From positions 1,460,358 to 1,524,357 of the forward strand of contig CM043959.1 in the NCBI GenBank assembly GCA_014529385.2: a DNA stretch of 64,000 bases. Reading direction: 5' to 3'. Under the pieces are notes generated by a model. That model worked only from the letters and a program-made list of their open reading frames with translations, had not been told where the DNA came from and searched no databases. Both the position numbers and the translations under genes were made by a program. This DNA comes from Adiantum capillus-veneris (lineage: Eukaryota; Streptophyta; Polypodiopsida; Polypodiales; Pteridaceae). Positions 47,515 to 57,857 of this stretch are shown piece by piece (positions within the stretch are counted from its first letter, which is position 1; each line of letters opens with the position of its first letter).

Positions 47515-48465
47515 CTATTTGCTTGAGAGACTTGCCTCCTCCTTGGGCACATTTTCTTCATGAGAGATCTCCTTGTTTTTATTATTCTTTTCCTCATATG
47601 CCTTGCGACGCATATTTTGTTACTTAATAGTGCGATCTTCACATAAAAAACATTTTGTATCCCTCAAATAGATCCAACTATTATCAAGGATAATCTTTCG
47701 CTTGGTCTCATTCGGCATGGTGCATACAATTGGCCGTTCTCCCGAGCGAGGAGCTCCTTGCTTCCCCACTCTATGTGCTCCATAGACCATAACTCCAGAC
47801 ATGCCAAAGTGGGTTTTGAAGAAATCTTCAATAACAATGGCAAGAGAAGGAGGTGTCTCTAACTTCTCTTTGGGAATTCCACGAATAACAATGTTCTTAG
47901 AACGTCGCTCCCGTTCCTTCAACTCCTCCACATCCACATTCTCAACATTCTTTGTTTGAACCATAGCTTGCATGAGTGAGGAATTAGAAACCACATTGCT
48001 ACCACATACATCAACCCAAGACTTGTTTGTGCATAAATTTTTCATGTTGCATACATCCCGGCTCATAGTGTCAAATTTCTCCTCTTTCAATACATGGTCA
48101 TACTCTACTTTGCTCATCCGCTCCTTCAAAGCATTCAAGTCCACAAGAGAGCATTTACATTCCTTGACTTCCTCTTCAAGTTGCATCAAACGTGTTGTTT
48201 GCATCTCAAGTGTCCTCTTGAGATTCTCATTCTCAACCACAAGTACCCTTAGTGTGCCATTCTCCATTGCAAGTGCTCGTAAGTCTTCGCCTTGTTTGTT
48301 TACGGTCTCTTGCAATGATACCAAGTACGCCATGATCATGGTTTCCGATGTCGTTGGTTGGGTGGTTGCGTTGCTATCTCCACACTTAGGAGATTTTGGA
48401 TCATTTTCCACAATGGTTGTGGACCTTGTTGAAGAAGAAGAACCCTTGCGAGTGCCGTAAGACAT
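47515..48465 (-). pseudogene. LINE-2 ORF1: coiled coil and RNA-binding protein
   Basis: Starts at ATG 48465. A Ser/Thr-rich N-terminus is followed by a coiled coil (about residues 45-130, heptads in LVSLQETVNKQ, LKRTLEMQTTRLMQLEEEV). A C-terminal RRM-like domain follows (RSKNIVIRGIPKE, VYGAHRVGK, RPIVCTM, IYLRDTKCFLCED), the usual layout of LINE ORF1 proteins that coat the RNA. A TAA at 47620-47622 interrupts; coding resumes for 34 basic/acidic codons to a TAG at 47515-47517. ORF2 begins in the same frame straight after that stop. Confidence 0.82.
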
Positions 48466-48687
48466 TGTATGTAAAATAGGAGATGAGAATCAATTTTGTT
48501 GAACCTAATCACTTCGGAAATGCTGCTACAGAAACGCCTTCCATAAGTCTGAAATTTTTTGTCTTTACATCAATGCGTAGAGGACTTCGTGCTCTTCGAT
48601 TGAGGCTATAGATCACCCAAATCGGAGTTCGGATGAGAGAGAGACGATGATTGAGCATGTGTGTGTGGGGGGGGGTGATGACAGAAT

Positions 48688-48730
<43 letters not shown>

Positions 48731-49459
48731 AGGTGTGGCATGGGCTATGTATTTTCAGGACAAGGAACCGCAAGTGTGGGTTGTGAAGGCGGGTCAGCAG
48801 TCATGAGGAGGTCGATTGAAGGCATCGGGCATTGTTTGTAGCTGGCTAGCACACTTTGTCGTTTGGATCATCCCTCAAGCCCCATCACTGCACACGTGCC
48901 ATGGCTCTTTCCCACTCTAGCGAGCAAGGCAGTCATGAGCACAGTGGGTGGGTTCAATAATTAAAGCGTGCAGATGTGTGTGTGTGTGTGTATGACATGG
49001 TAGGTGAGAGTACTGAGGCAGGTCGGCTCGCACGACAAGCTATCTTTAGGATTTGGGACTTGAGACTCAGGAGGTTGTTTGTGTGCAGTAGTGGATGACG
49101 ATAATAGAGAAGAGACCCCCGCCCCTTCATGCCGCATTGGCTTCTCACTGGTGTCAGGTACCTATGCAAGGCAAGGTGTGGGTGGGGTCATGATAGGCCA
49201 GATCTGCGACAGTGAATGGGGCCTATGGCTGCTATATTCAAGGCGGTAAGTGGAAGCAAGAAATGGCCGATTTGGCATTTTTAAAATAAGACTGTATGTG
49301 TGTGTGTGTGTGTTTGTCTGCAAGTGGCGAGTAACAGGTTGTGTTTTGCACTCCGCCAAAGCAAGTGGACCAAAGGGAGAGGGAATCAAGGGACAACAAG
49401 ATTAAACGAGCGAGAGAAAGAGTGCACACGTGTGTGTTTGAAGGAAAAGGTGTGTGTGC
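48466..49459. other. Unassigned sequence with (GT)n tracts
   Basis: May include the LINE-2 5' UTR. (GT)n runs occur at about 48690-48728, 48973-48991 and 49296-49313, plus a run of nine to ten G near 48666. No gene recognised. Confidence 0.4.
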
Positions 49460-49920
49460 ATTAGGAAGAGGATGGGGTCTAAGAGGGCCTCTTTATTTGC
49501 CATGAGATTATGAAGGTGATTAGCATTTTGACGAATAGGTTCATGCCATGTGTGCAGGAATGGTGGCTGTGTAAGAGAAGTGTAAGAGTGGTCAAAGGAT
49601 GCACTTTTCTGCCCAAAAAAGAAGGGAACAACTTTATGATTTTCGGCCTTCCATAACTTCTACATACTATCTCTGATTTGAGCAAAGATTATGGATTCGT
49701 AATCAACTTGTCAAGCTCTTTCCATAGATATGTTACACAATATGGTTTTGTCCGCTAGATTTTGAATTTCATTTTGGGGGGAAAATTTGACTTCAAATAA
49801 ACTAGTTGTTGTCTGTTTGGATTCAAAAATTGTTCTTTGATTGATTTTTTAATACTAGAGGTTTGACTCCCTTAAACTGCCAAATAAAGAGGCCCTCCTA
49901 GAACCCATTCTCTTCCTAAT
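49460..49920. mobile_element. Inverted-repeat (MITE-like) element, 461 bp
   Basis: Terminal 43-bp arms (49460-49502 and 49878-49920) are reverse complements with about 4 mismatches, both beginning ATTAGGAAGAG and ending in CTTTATTTG(S)CA. The interior has no coding sequence. No clear target-site duplication, so the transposon superfamily is undetermined. Confidence 0.65.
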
Positions 49921-51017
49921 GGTGGCAGCGCCTTTTGAGGCTCTCGTGTGTGTGAAGCCAAAACACATCGAAGCAGCGAGTATGGGGTCGACCGCTGTAG
50001 TTGAAGGAAGATTTTTTATTTGATTTTTAATAACAACATTTATACTCTATTTTCTTTTTTGGACTAAGGGGTGATTCCCAGTGTCACAAGAACAAGAAAG
50101 GGAGAAAGAGGTATTGTGGTTGGCCGTGAGTTGATGGTCTATCAGCAAGTGGATTTTTGTTATTGTTAGTTTGAAAATACTCGTCGAACATCTCGTGCGC
50201 AAAAATTATTGACATCAATTTCATGCTATGTTCGAAACAATTCACAATCAATTGGTGGTACTAGTTGAATTAATGCACACACCATGTCCTAATCTCTCCA
50301 TTCTACAAAAGTCTCCTTAGCAACATGCAATTGATCCCTTTTTTACTTCAAATGAGTGATTGAAATCCATATTCTCATAAATTTCGATAGTGCAAAGACA
50401 CTAGATAGAAAAATAGTCCAAATCCATTTCAATCTCCCATTCCTCTTGATCAAATTTCAATTTTGTAAGTGCAAGTTTTATAAGCACACACCTCATGTAA
50501 TAAACGACCTAATGAGAATTTAAGCCACATTTTCATCAAAATATTGAACATTCTCATTAATTTGCTCACAATACTACTCCAAAAGATCATTGATGCACAC
50601 TTTGAGTTAAAAGGATTTGCACCCAAAATTAGTTTTCAATTCATCAACTGAATATTGTAGGCTCACAAGATGAGTGATTTAATTGTCCTTGGTCATTCCA
50701 AACCCAATTTTTAATCATTGCAAAATCAATTGCTCATCTCCAACTCAAATCATTCAAACCCAATTAGGATTGTCATTTATGGTTTGCATAGCCATACACA
50801 TTCGATTACATCAATACATAGACACACATTCAATAAAATTCGAATCAATTTGGTGTCAATGTAATGGTAGTGAATTAAATCATCCTCAATTTTGTGCAAT
50901 TGAGTCATGTCAAATCAATAAATCATACATGTACCAAAATTTAGGTCTTAATCATCACAATTGGCAACAAAGGCCAATCATTCATCTTCAATTTGGACAT
51001 CAAATGCCATTGAGTAG

Positions 51018-51058
<41 letters not shown>

Positions 51059-51793
51059 TTTAAACCGAAATTATATGCAAAAATTACATCAATCCACATT
51101 GCAATGCTCAAAGTTCACACACAAGCATAAGTGAATGCATGCATGCTCAATTTCAAAAAAAATAGCACTATTTTAACCCAATCAAGCAATGCACACACCA
51201 AAAAATTAAGCACAAAAGTTCAAATTTGGCTCAATTGGCAATTAATTTAAGCTTATACCTAATGATTGCCGATACTTTTCATGCATATTTCACAATCAAA
51301 AAGAATTTTGGTGCTCCAATTGACCATCAATCATTGAAAATCAAGTGGTTTTGGATGGGCATATACACTCCAATTTTGCCCGATTTTTTTGGCATTCAGG
51401 CTTATCCAATGATTGAATTAGCCTAACATACACATCACTTATATGATTGCATACTCATATACCATCAATTCCATCATTTTTTATGCATGCATGCACTCAA
51501 GATTAGGGGCACACACACTTGAATTTTTTGGCAGTTTTTTTCCTCTTTGGTGCATTACACACATAATGCTTTTTATGCATACACATGAATTCTTGATGAG
51601 AATTAAGCATTATCTTGACACACACAAAGTTAATTAGTCAAAATTTGACCATCAATTTCATTTCAAGTGAATCAAATTAGAAGCAAAGTGTAGGTCAATT
51701 GAGTTACACACCTAATTTTAGCAAATAATTAGCACACATTGAACCACATTAATCAATCTGATTGGCATGTGGTGATTGGAGAGGCCACAACAT
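49921..51793. other. AT-rich sequence dense in CAATT words; possible long LTR
   Basis: Enriched in TCAATT, AATTG and CACACA words with a (CA)n tract at 51008-51056. On the minus strand a purine tract (51794-51806) is followed at 51793 by TGTTGTGGCC, which could make this a minus-strand LTR of about 1.6 kb starting near 50160. No second copy is in the window. Confidence 0.35.
51008..51056. repeat. Microsatellite (CA)n
   Basis: About 19 CA units, with CACACACACA flanks. Confidence 0.95.
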
Positions 51794-51815
51794 TTCCCCC
51801 AACATCTATGCCAAG

Positions 51816-52075
51816 GGAAACTATCTATTGTAGGTTTTTACATGAGCTACTTTGAAAATGCAACACTCGTCTTCAATGTGTGAGAACCAAGTCGCGTTGA
51901 TTCCCACTTGCTTCTTCATGAGGGAAACTATCTGGTCTAGATAGTTGATTTATGTCAATGGAAACTATCTATTCTAGATTTTTACATGAGCTACTTTGAC
52001 AATGCAACACTCGTTTTCAATGTGTGAGAACCAAGACACATTGATTCACACTTGCTTCTTCATAAGATGATTTGG
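51816..52075. repeat. Tandem duplication, 144-bp period
   Basis: Units begin 'ggaaactatctattstag' at 51816 and 51960 and share 'ttacatgagctactttg', 'aatgcaacactcgt', 'caatgtgtgagaaccaag' and 'cacttgcttcttcat'. Confidence 0.88.
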
Positions 52076-54508
52076 GTGTCTTCGTCCGGTTCCTTTCTTG
52101 ATAGTGACAAAGGTGCAATTTGTTGTGTTGCTTGGTTGATTGATGACAATGATTTTTTTTTACCACCAAATAAATTTGCCAATCTTTACTACTCCATGGA
52201 GAGTAGGTACTTGTCAAAGTAGGTCCTTGGGCTTAACCATCGAGTGATGCCTAAAACTCTAAAAGATTTTTCCCTTGACCTTTCCTTTTAGAAGCACATA
52301 CTTGGGTGCTTATGTAGACCTATTGTCTTGATTAAGCCTTACCTGTTGGTGAAGTAAGGTATGTTCGAAAGTCCTTCCAGAATTATTGAGTGCCAGCCAC
52401 CCCGATATAGACCAATAAATAAAGTCCTTCTGATTTACTCTTTAACATACAGATAAAGTCCATCTGATTTTGTCTCTACCATACTAGCCAAGGTTTTTCG
52501 GATACTATCACCACCTTTTGGAAAGTCCTGCTAATCCCTTCAAACTTTGGCATACTTTTGGGACTCCTATGAACCTTCATGTCCGGATTGAGTGTTATGT
52601 TCTAAGGAAAGATTTGATGAAGATAACTCAAAAAGAGAAAGATGGAACGTCTCACTTTGTCCTTGCTATCCTGCTCAAAGACTTCTCTTGAGCTAGAGTG
52701 CTCAGATCTGGATGTTTTGCTCTTGAAAAACTTTGGCTTGCTCCTCACAAACCCGTCTTTAGTGGCTTGCAACATTGCCAAAGGTGAAATAGAGAATCAT
52801 TCATCTAGGGTCTTCATCTCGGTGCCCTTGCTTGGATCCGTTGCGATCCTGATGAATGGTTGTTGCTCTGTTGAAGAAAAAATGGATTGGTATGGGGCTC
52901 CTCCCTTGAGCCCAATGTGGATTCACCACATGCCTTTTGTACCCAAAGGGGCTCATGTCTATGCCAAATGTAGGTGTATGCTTGATTGTCATGCTTCCTA
53001 TTGAAGGTACCCACTGTGGTTAGGTTGAGTTTGGCATTGCTACATGAGTATTTCCATTCTCCAGAATCGTCATTGTAGGCAAGGTATCAAGCAATCCCTA
53101 GCCATCTTTAGAGAAGGCCTTCTTCATGTGGCCCATGCATTGATCCATCTTGATGGGGGCTATCCCCGAGAGTTTTGTGCAGAAAGAGATGAATGGCCAG
53201 TCTTCTCGCTGGCCACCAGTTTCACTATGGTGCATGGTCCCTCCGTCAAGAGTACCCAACTTTCTTGGTGAACGGTCAATCCACTCACAGGTCCTTGGCT
53301 TTGATGTGGTGCATGATGCACCAAATCATTTTGGGTCTACGACATCTCTTTATGCATGTTCCACCTACTCACAAGTCCTCGGCTTCATCGATGCTAACTC
53401 GATGGTTTCTATAGGTATCGTGATGTTGCGTAAGCACTCTGTTCTGCATATGAAGTCATTGGGCTAAGAAATGTTGTTTGCATCCTTGTTTAAGTTGGGG
53501 GAATGTTTCCATTCTTGGCTCTCTCATTGAGCATAGGGGCTAGGATCCAAACTGCTTTCCTTCACCTACCGATTGAATTCTCCTCAAGAGGTGCTCTTGA
53601 CCTCACATTAATGAGGCATGGATCTTCTTTGGCGGGCCTTGTTGACTGCAATGTTTGATAGAGTTGGGAGGCAAACCCTTTGGCACCTACCTCGCTTGAG
53701 GATTAATGATCTTGGCATGTTCTTCTCGTAAGATAGTGCATGGTGGACAATTTTAGTGCCACATTTAGCGACAGTTGTTGGAATTTTTGAGAGCATTGCT
53801 AGTGTTTTGGGTTTTAGGAAACTATGGAGAATGCATATTATATGGCTGCTAGCTTTCACAAGTTCTACTCTCTCTACCTTAGGAGCTTGACCTGCTATGC
53901 AAAACCTCCTACGCAGTACTACTCTCAATAGCCCTTGCTAAAACTAGCTAGTGGCATGTGCTTCCTCATGATCTCTCAATCACATGCACACACACACTTG
54001 TGCCTTGATAGTGTGCTTGAGCTATTGCTAGAGCTGCTGTGATAGACAGCTACCATTCTAAGTGAAATGATATGCACTAAAACATTGAGATTAGTGAGGC
54101 GATGACTCTACTGTTCATGGAGTGGTAGGGTGCTTCAACTCTTTGATCATCTTCCCTTGTATGCTTGCATCAGAGCTGCAGGATGAACAAGAGATAGAAA
54201 GTGCAGTAACACCCAACAAAGAAAAAAAAGGATGTTGTAATTAGAGGTTCTACCAACTACTAGATAGTTGAGGCCAGAAGAGGCTTTGTTGTTAGCATCA
54301 CTGCCCTATGCCTTGCTATCCTCAACCTTTTCTTCTAGTCTGTTCCGCCTTGGCTTTGCTCAACCACCGCTAGAACGATCAGGACCTTCTTAGTATAATT
54401 GCACCCGAAACTAAATCTCATGATAAAAACTCATTAATAACCAACACAAAATTCACAATAGCAAGTTCTTCTCATTGAGTTTTTCTTTTATTGTGTTAAA
54501 GTTATTTT
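52076..54508. other. Unassigned sequence
   Basis: No gene or element recognised. A plus-strand frame (52642-53004) has no known domain. A short direct repeat 'ctcacargtcctyggctt' occurs at about 53284 and 53368. Confidence 0.35.
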
Positions 54509-54615
54509 GACTAACGCTTTCTCTTTTCTCTTTTAATTGCCTTGCAAGATGCAATCAATAGGGAAGGAACATTTTCTATTCTCTAGTGCACACACCCTCG
54601 CATTATTTAATTAAG

Positions 54616-54662
<47 letters not shown>

Positions 54663-54765
54663 CTTGACTGACGTTTTCTCTTTTCTCTTTTTATTGCCTT
54701 GCAAGTTGTAATCAATAGAGGGAACATTGTTTACTCGCTAGAGCACACACCCTTGTGTTAGCAAG
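54509..54765. repeat. Direct repeat of about 100 bp flanking a (CT)n tract
   Basis: 54509-54610 and 54665-54765 share 'acgytttctcttttctctttt', 'attgccttgcaag', 'aatcaatag' and 'acacaccct'. The (CT)n tract is at about 54621-54659. Confidence 0.85.
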
Positions 54766-55099
54766 CCGTCACACACCCATGAAGTGCATGCAAACACTAC
54801 CTAGATCAACATAATGTCAATCGAGGACACAGATGACACGATAGGCACACGGAGGAAATCTCTTTAGCTTGTCAGGCTGAGACCATCCTACACATACAAC
54901 ACTCTGGAAGGCCAACTAAACCACAATCAAGGACCTCAATGCTCTCAACTACACCACCTAGCCACATACACACATGCAGAAGGTAACTCACCTAATCATG
55001 CCAGATTCATACGAAACTTAAGGAACACCATCCCCTCACTAGGATACACCTGTCCCTAAGTTTCTACACTCAAAACCCTCACTCCAAACCCATCTGCGG
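54766..55099. other. Unassigned sequence
   Basis: Nothing recognised before the LTR region of Ty3-2. Confidence 0.35.
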
Positions 55100-55708
55100 A
55101 AAACGCATAGGATGACAGAGCCGAATTTTGAAAGTGCCCGAAACTGAAATTTATGAGTACCTATGCGTAGCTTATGTCGCGACGATTCTATAGACTACTA
55201 GCACGCAGAAACCAGACATCGTTTGATACACTTACAGCCACAAATAGCTCGTAGATGCGTCGGCGTGTGCGCTTCGTCTCGCGTGGAATGCTTGGTGTTG
55301 TCGCGTAGCTCTCCTCGAGCCTACCGCAATGGTGCAGTCGGATCTCCAATGTGTTGAGCGAGCCGGGTGTAGCGGAAGGATGAAGCTCACACTCACTCTC
55401 TTTCTCTCTCACACACAGTAGACGGCAGCGCTAAAGTTTGATTATGATAAAAGTCTTCTTTACAAAATGACCTAGGTACCTTATATACTAAGGCTACCTT
55501 AGGTTTTACCAAAAATGGGGTTGAAAGGATCAAATGGCTTTGTATTTATAATCTGGAAGTGCCATTGCACCCCGACTTCTGAAACTAGAATAACTACTCA
55601 TTACAAATGACGTTTATAGCCATAATCCGCAGCATTTCATAACTCGCAAAAGATAAGACTTTGGTACGAAACTTGAGTTATGTTGTGTTGTTGACCCAGC
55701 GGTCAACA
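55100..55708 (-). repeat. 3' LTR of Ty3-2 (left boundary approximate)
   Basis: The inner edge is set by the polypurine tract: on the minus strand TGTTGACC starts at 55708. The LTR tip is a small hairpin, TGTTGACC/GGTCAACA at 55689-55696 and 55701-55708. A minus-strand TATA-like TATATAAGG lies near 55480-55488. Near 55102-55117 and 55157-55170 are partial matches to the leader palindrome. The outer edge was not found. Confidence 0.6.
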
Positions 55709-55720
55709 TTCCCCCCTTCC
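55709..55720 (-). other. Polypurine tract of Ty3-2
   Basis: Minus-strand GGAAGGGGGGAA directly before the LTR. Confidence 0.8.
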
Positions 55721-55724
55721 GTGT

Positions 55725-56305
55725 TCATGTCATCCCCGACGTGACCTGATTGTCGATGGCGATGTGGTCTTTGCTGTCGTTTTGTTGTTGTAAAGAAAGT
55801 ATAGGCTATAGACTTTGCAGTCGCTTGTCTTGTTCGTCCAATCCGATGTACATAGTCTTCACATGATTCAGGAAAATCATAATTGATGACGAACTTCATG
55901 TCTTTCACATCCACGCTCTGAGCTGCAGCATCTGTTTCTGTCATTATAGGTCTACTTCCAGATTTAAATTCAAAAAGAACCCTATGTCGTTGGGTTGACT
56001 CTTATCATCATGGATAGAGAATGCTCCATCCATCATTTGCTCCAGCAAATCTGTGAATTCCGAGTATTTGTGATTCTCAGAAACAACTTCTACAATCTGT
56101 AGAATTGAGTGATTAGCTTTCTGATCTTGTGAGCCAATGACAGCTTTGTAAGGATTTTGTAGAAATTGTATGGCTAAACCCTTAACTTCTTTAGGCTAAG
56201 TTGCACTCCAATGCAAAGTCTTTCTGTCAGGCCGAATCCAGGACTTAATTATTCTAATTTGAGGTTCAAAACCCTGCCGAGCATTCGATGCGCATTATCA
56301 AGGAC
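55725..56305 (-). pseudogene. DEAD-box RNA helicase fragment captured in Ty3-2
   Basis: Minus-strand sequence reads, without introns, through the C-terminal two thirds of a plant DBP2/RH20-like helicase: a degenerate motif II (LVLDNAHRML instead of DEAD), FEPQIR, IRPDRKTLHWSAT then a stop in place of Trp (motif III), EVVSENHKY, SIHDDKSQ, EFKSG..IM, DVKDMKFVINYDFP (motif V region) and DYVHRIGRT (motif VI, about 55830-55850). Some two dozen residues around motif IV are deleted and there is a frameshift near 55985-56000. The reading frame then runs on through a basic linker into the element's last codons (NTEGGNV) at the polypurine tract. An intronless capture is best explained by template switching onto a host mRNA during reverse transcription. 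Confidence 0.85.
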
Positions 56306-57857
56306 AAGCTTTTGAGATCCTCTGATTACCCTTATGTCTGCTCTTTGTCATTGAGGACTTCTTTGTTCTTGTGCAATCATGTTGTTAGTGTTGTCTGCAA
56401 CGTTGTCATTGTAGGCCATTCTTCGACTCGCCATTGAGGAGAAGTATGCTATGATCTGAAATTGGTGCTCCAATTCATTTGTCAATTGATTTGAGTAGCA
56501 TTTCCTTATTGTTGATGTAGAAGGAATATGTACAAGAGGATGGTGATAGGTGTCTTTAGATTAGGGTCTAAAACCTGGATGACCAAAGGGAAAAAACCCG
56601 GTGGGAAAAAATGCCTTTGGTATATGCTCTTATTGGAGTTGAGCAGTTGAACGTGAAGTACATGTTCATGAAAGGTGAGTTCTTGGGTGAAACACGGAAA
56701 GAGTGCCTGATGCAAGTGCCAATTATGGGACACTCTATATGCATATGAGAAATTTGTCAACAAAAACATGCAATGTGAAAGAAGGAGATGATGGGTGTTT
56801 TGAGGAATAAATGTAGCACATGTGACATCAAAAGATGTCTCAATAGCTTCCACCTTTCCAAGAAGGGTTTTTTGATGTAGAAGTTTCTCCACTCGTATCT
56901 CACTGTGCTCAGTACGTGAGTGTCTTTTGGACCTTCTCCTTCACTTCACCAGACTTAAGTATAGTAGACTTCGACTCTTTTGCTCACCTATACCAGCATG
57001 AGCGACACAACATAAATATGCTCAACTCTTCCAGCTTGAGCAGTACCTAGAATAGCTAAGACGCTTAGACCACAGAGAATATTACTTGAAGTTTTGGGAC
57101 TAACACCTCACTCATTTTGTGGCTTAGCTGCTCGACTCTGACTTGTATGACTTGTCGGTTTCCTGTTGACATTGCTTTGTGACAAGTTCTTCGGCTGTTG
57201 TAGTGGCTGCTGAGACATACTTCGTGAAGTTTCATCGTTTTCCTGTACCTTCTTCTCTTTGTAGTGCTCAGGCCTCTCGTCAGTCTTTTCTTCATGTGGA
57301 TTATGGATTTGTTTATTTTCTCTTAATAATAAACAAAGAAAATCTTAAAACAACTCAACAAAAGAAAAATCATTCAAATAGAAATCTAAATGCTATGTAC
57401 ACTATACACATGTCCCTAGGGGCTCATATATGGATTTTGTCCCCATACTCCTCTGTAACACTACTATGAGGGCATATACTCTAAATTTTGTCAAAAAATT
57501 ATCACAATAAAACGCAAAAATTCAATGCATCTCACAAAACATTGCCCTCTATTAGTCATAATGTTAAGTCCGCATTCAGAATGCCTCCCCCCTTCCTATT
57601 TGGAGTCATCCTTTACGACAGGGTATCACAAAGGGTATGTGTTGTGCTTGGGCAATTAAAAGTTGTGACTATGCAGGCCTTGTAATGTAGCCCTATTATG
57701 CATACACAGTCAATGCATGGAAAAGATTTATGTTGTGCAAGATGTGGGTATAAGCAATTTTCTTATTGGCATTTGTTGGCGAGGCTTCCTATTCTAAGCA
57801 ATGTAATGGTCTTTGAAGCTCTTGTATCATTGCTTGATTGAAGCGACTTGCTCTCTT
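56306..57857 (-). other. Internal non-coding part of Ty3-2
   Basis: No conserved frame. It contains the phrase shared with 43432-43508 at 56556-56625. The minus-strand frame 56506-56892 is probably the by-product of that phrase. Confidence 0.45.

Larger units (their letters stand above)
44027..48465 (-). mobile_element. LINE-2: nearly full-length APE-type non-LTR retrotransposon
   Basis: On the minus strand it carries ORF1 (coiled coil plus RNA-binding-like domain) and ORF2 (apurinic-type endonuclease, reverse transcriptase, cysteine-rich C-terminus), ending in a (TC)n tract rather than poly(A). The 5' limit is uncertain (somewhere between 48465 and about 48650) and no target-site duplication was found. 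ORF1 and ORF2 share a single frame. Four in-frame stops and one frameshift make it defective. Confidence 0.88.

Noticed and set aside
51793-51806. Firm 3' LTR boundary
   Set aside because: The G-rich tract and TG edge are suggestive, but there is no element coding sequence to the right and no second LTR copy; reported only as a possibility.
52642-53004. A gene of about 120 codons
   Set aside because: No recognisable domain and no supporting splice or promoter signals.
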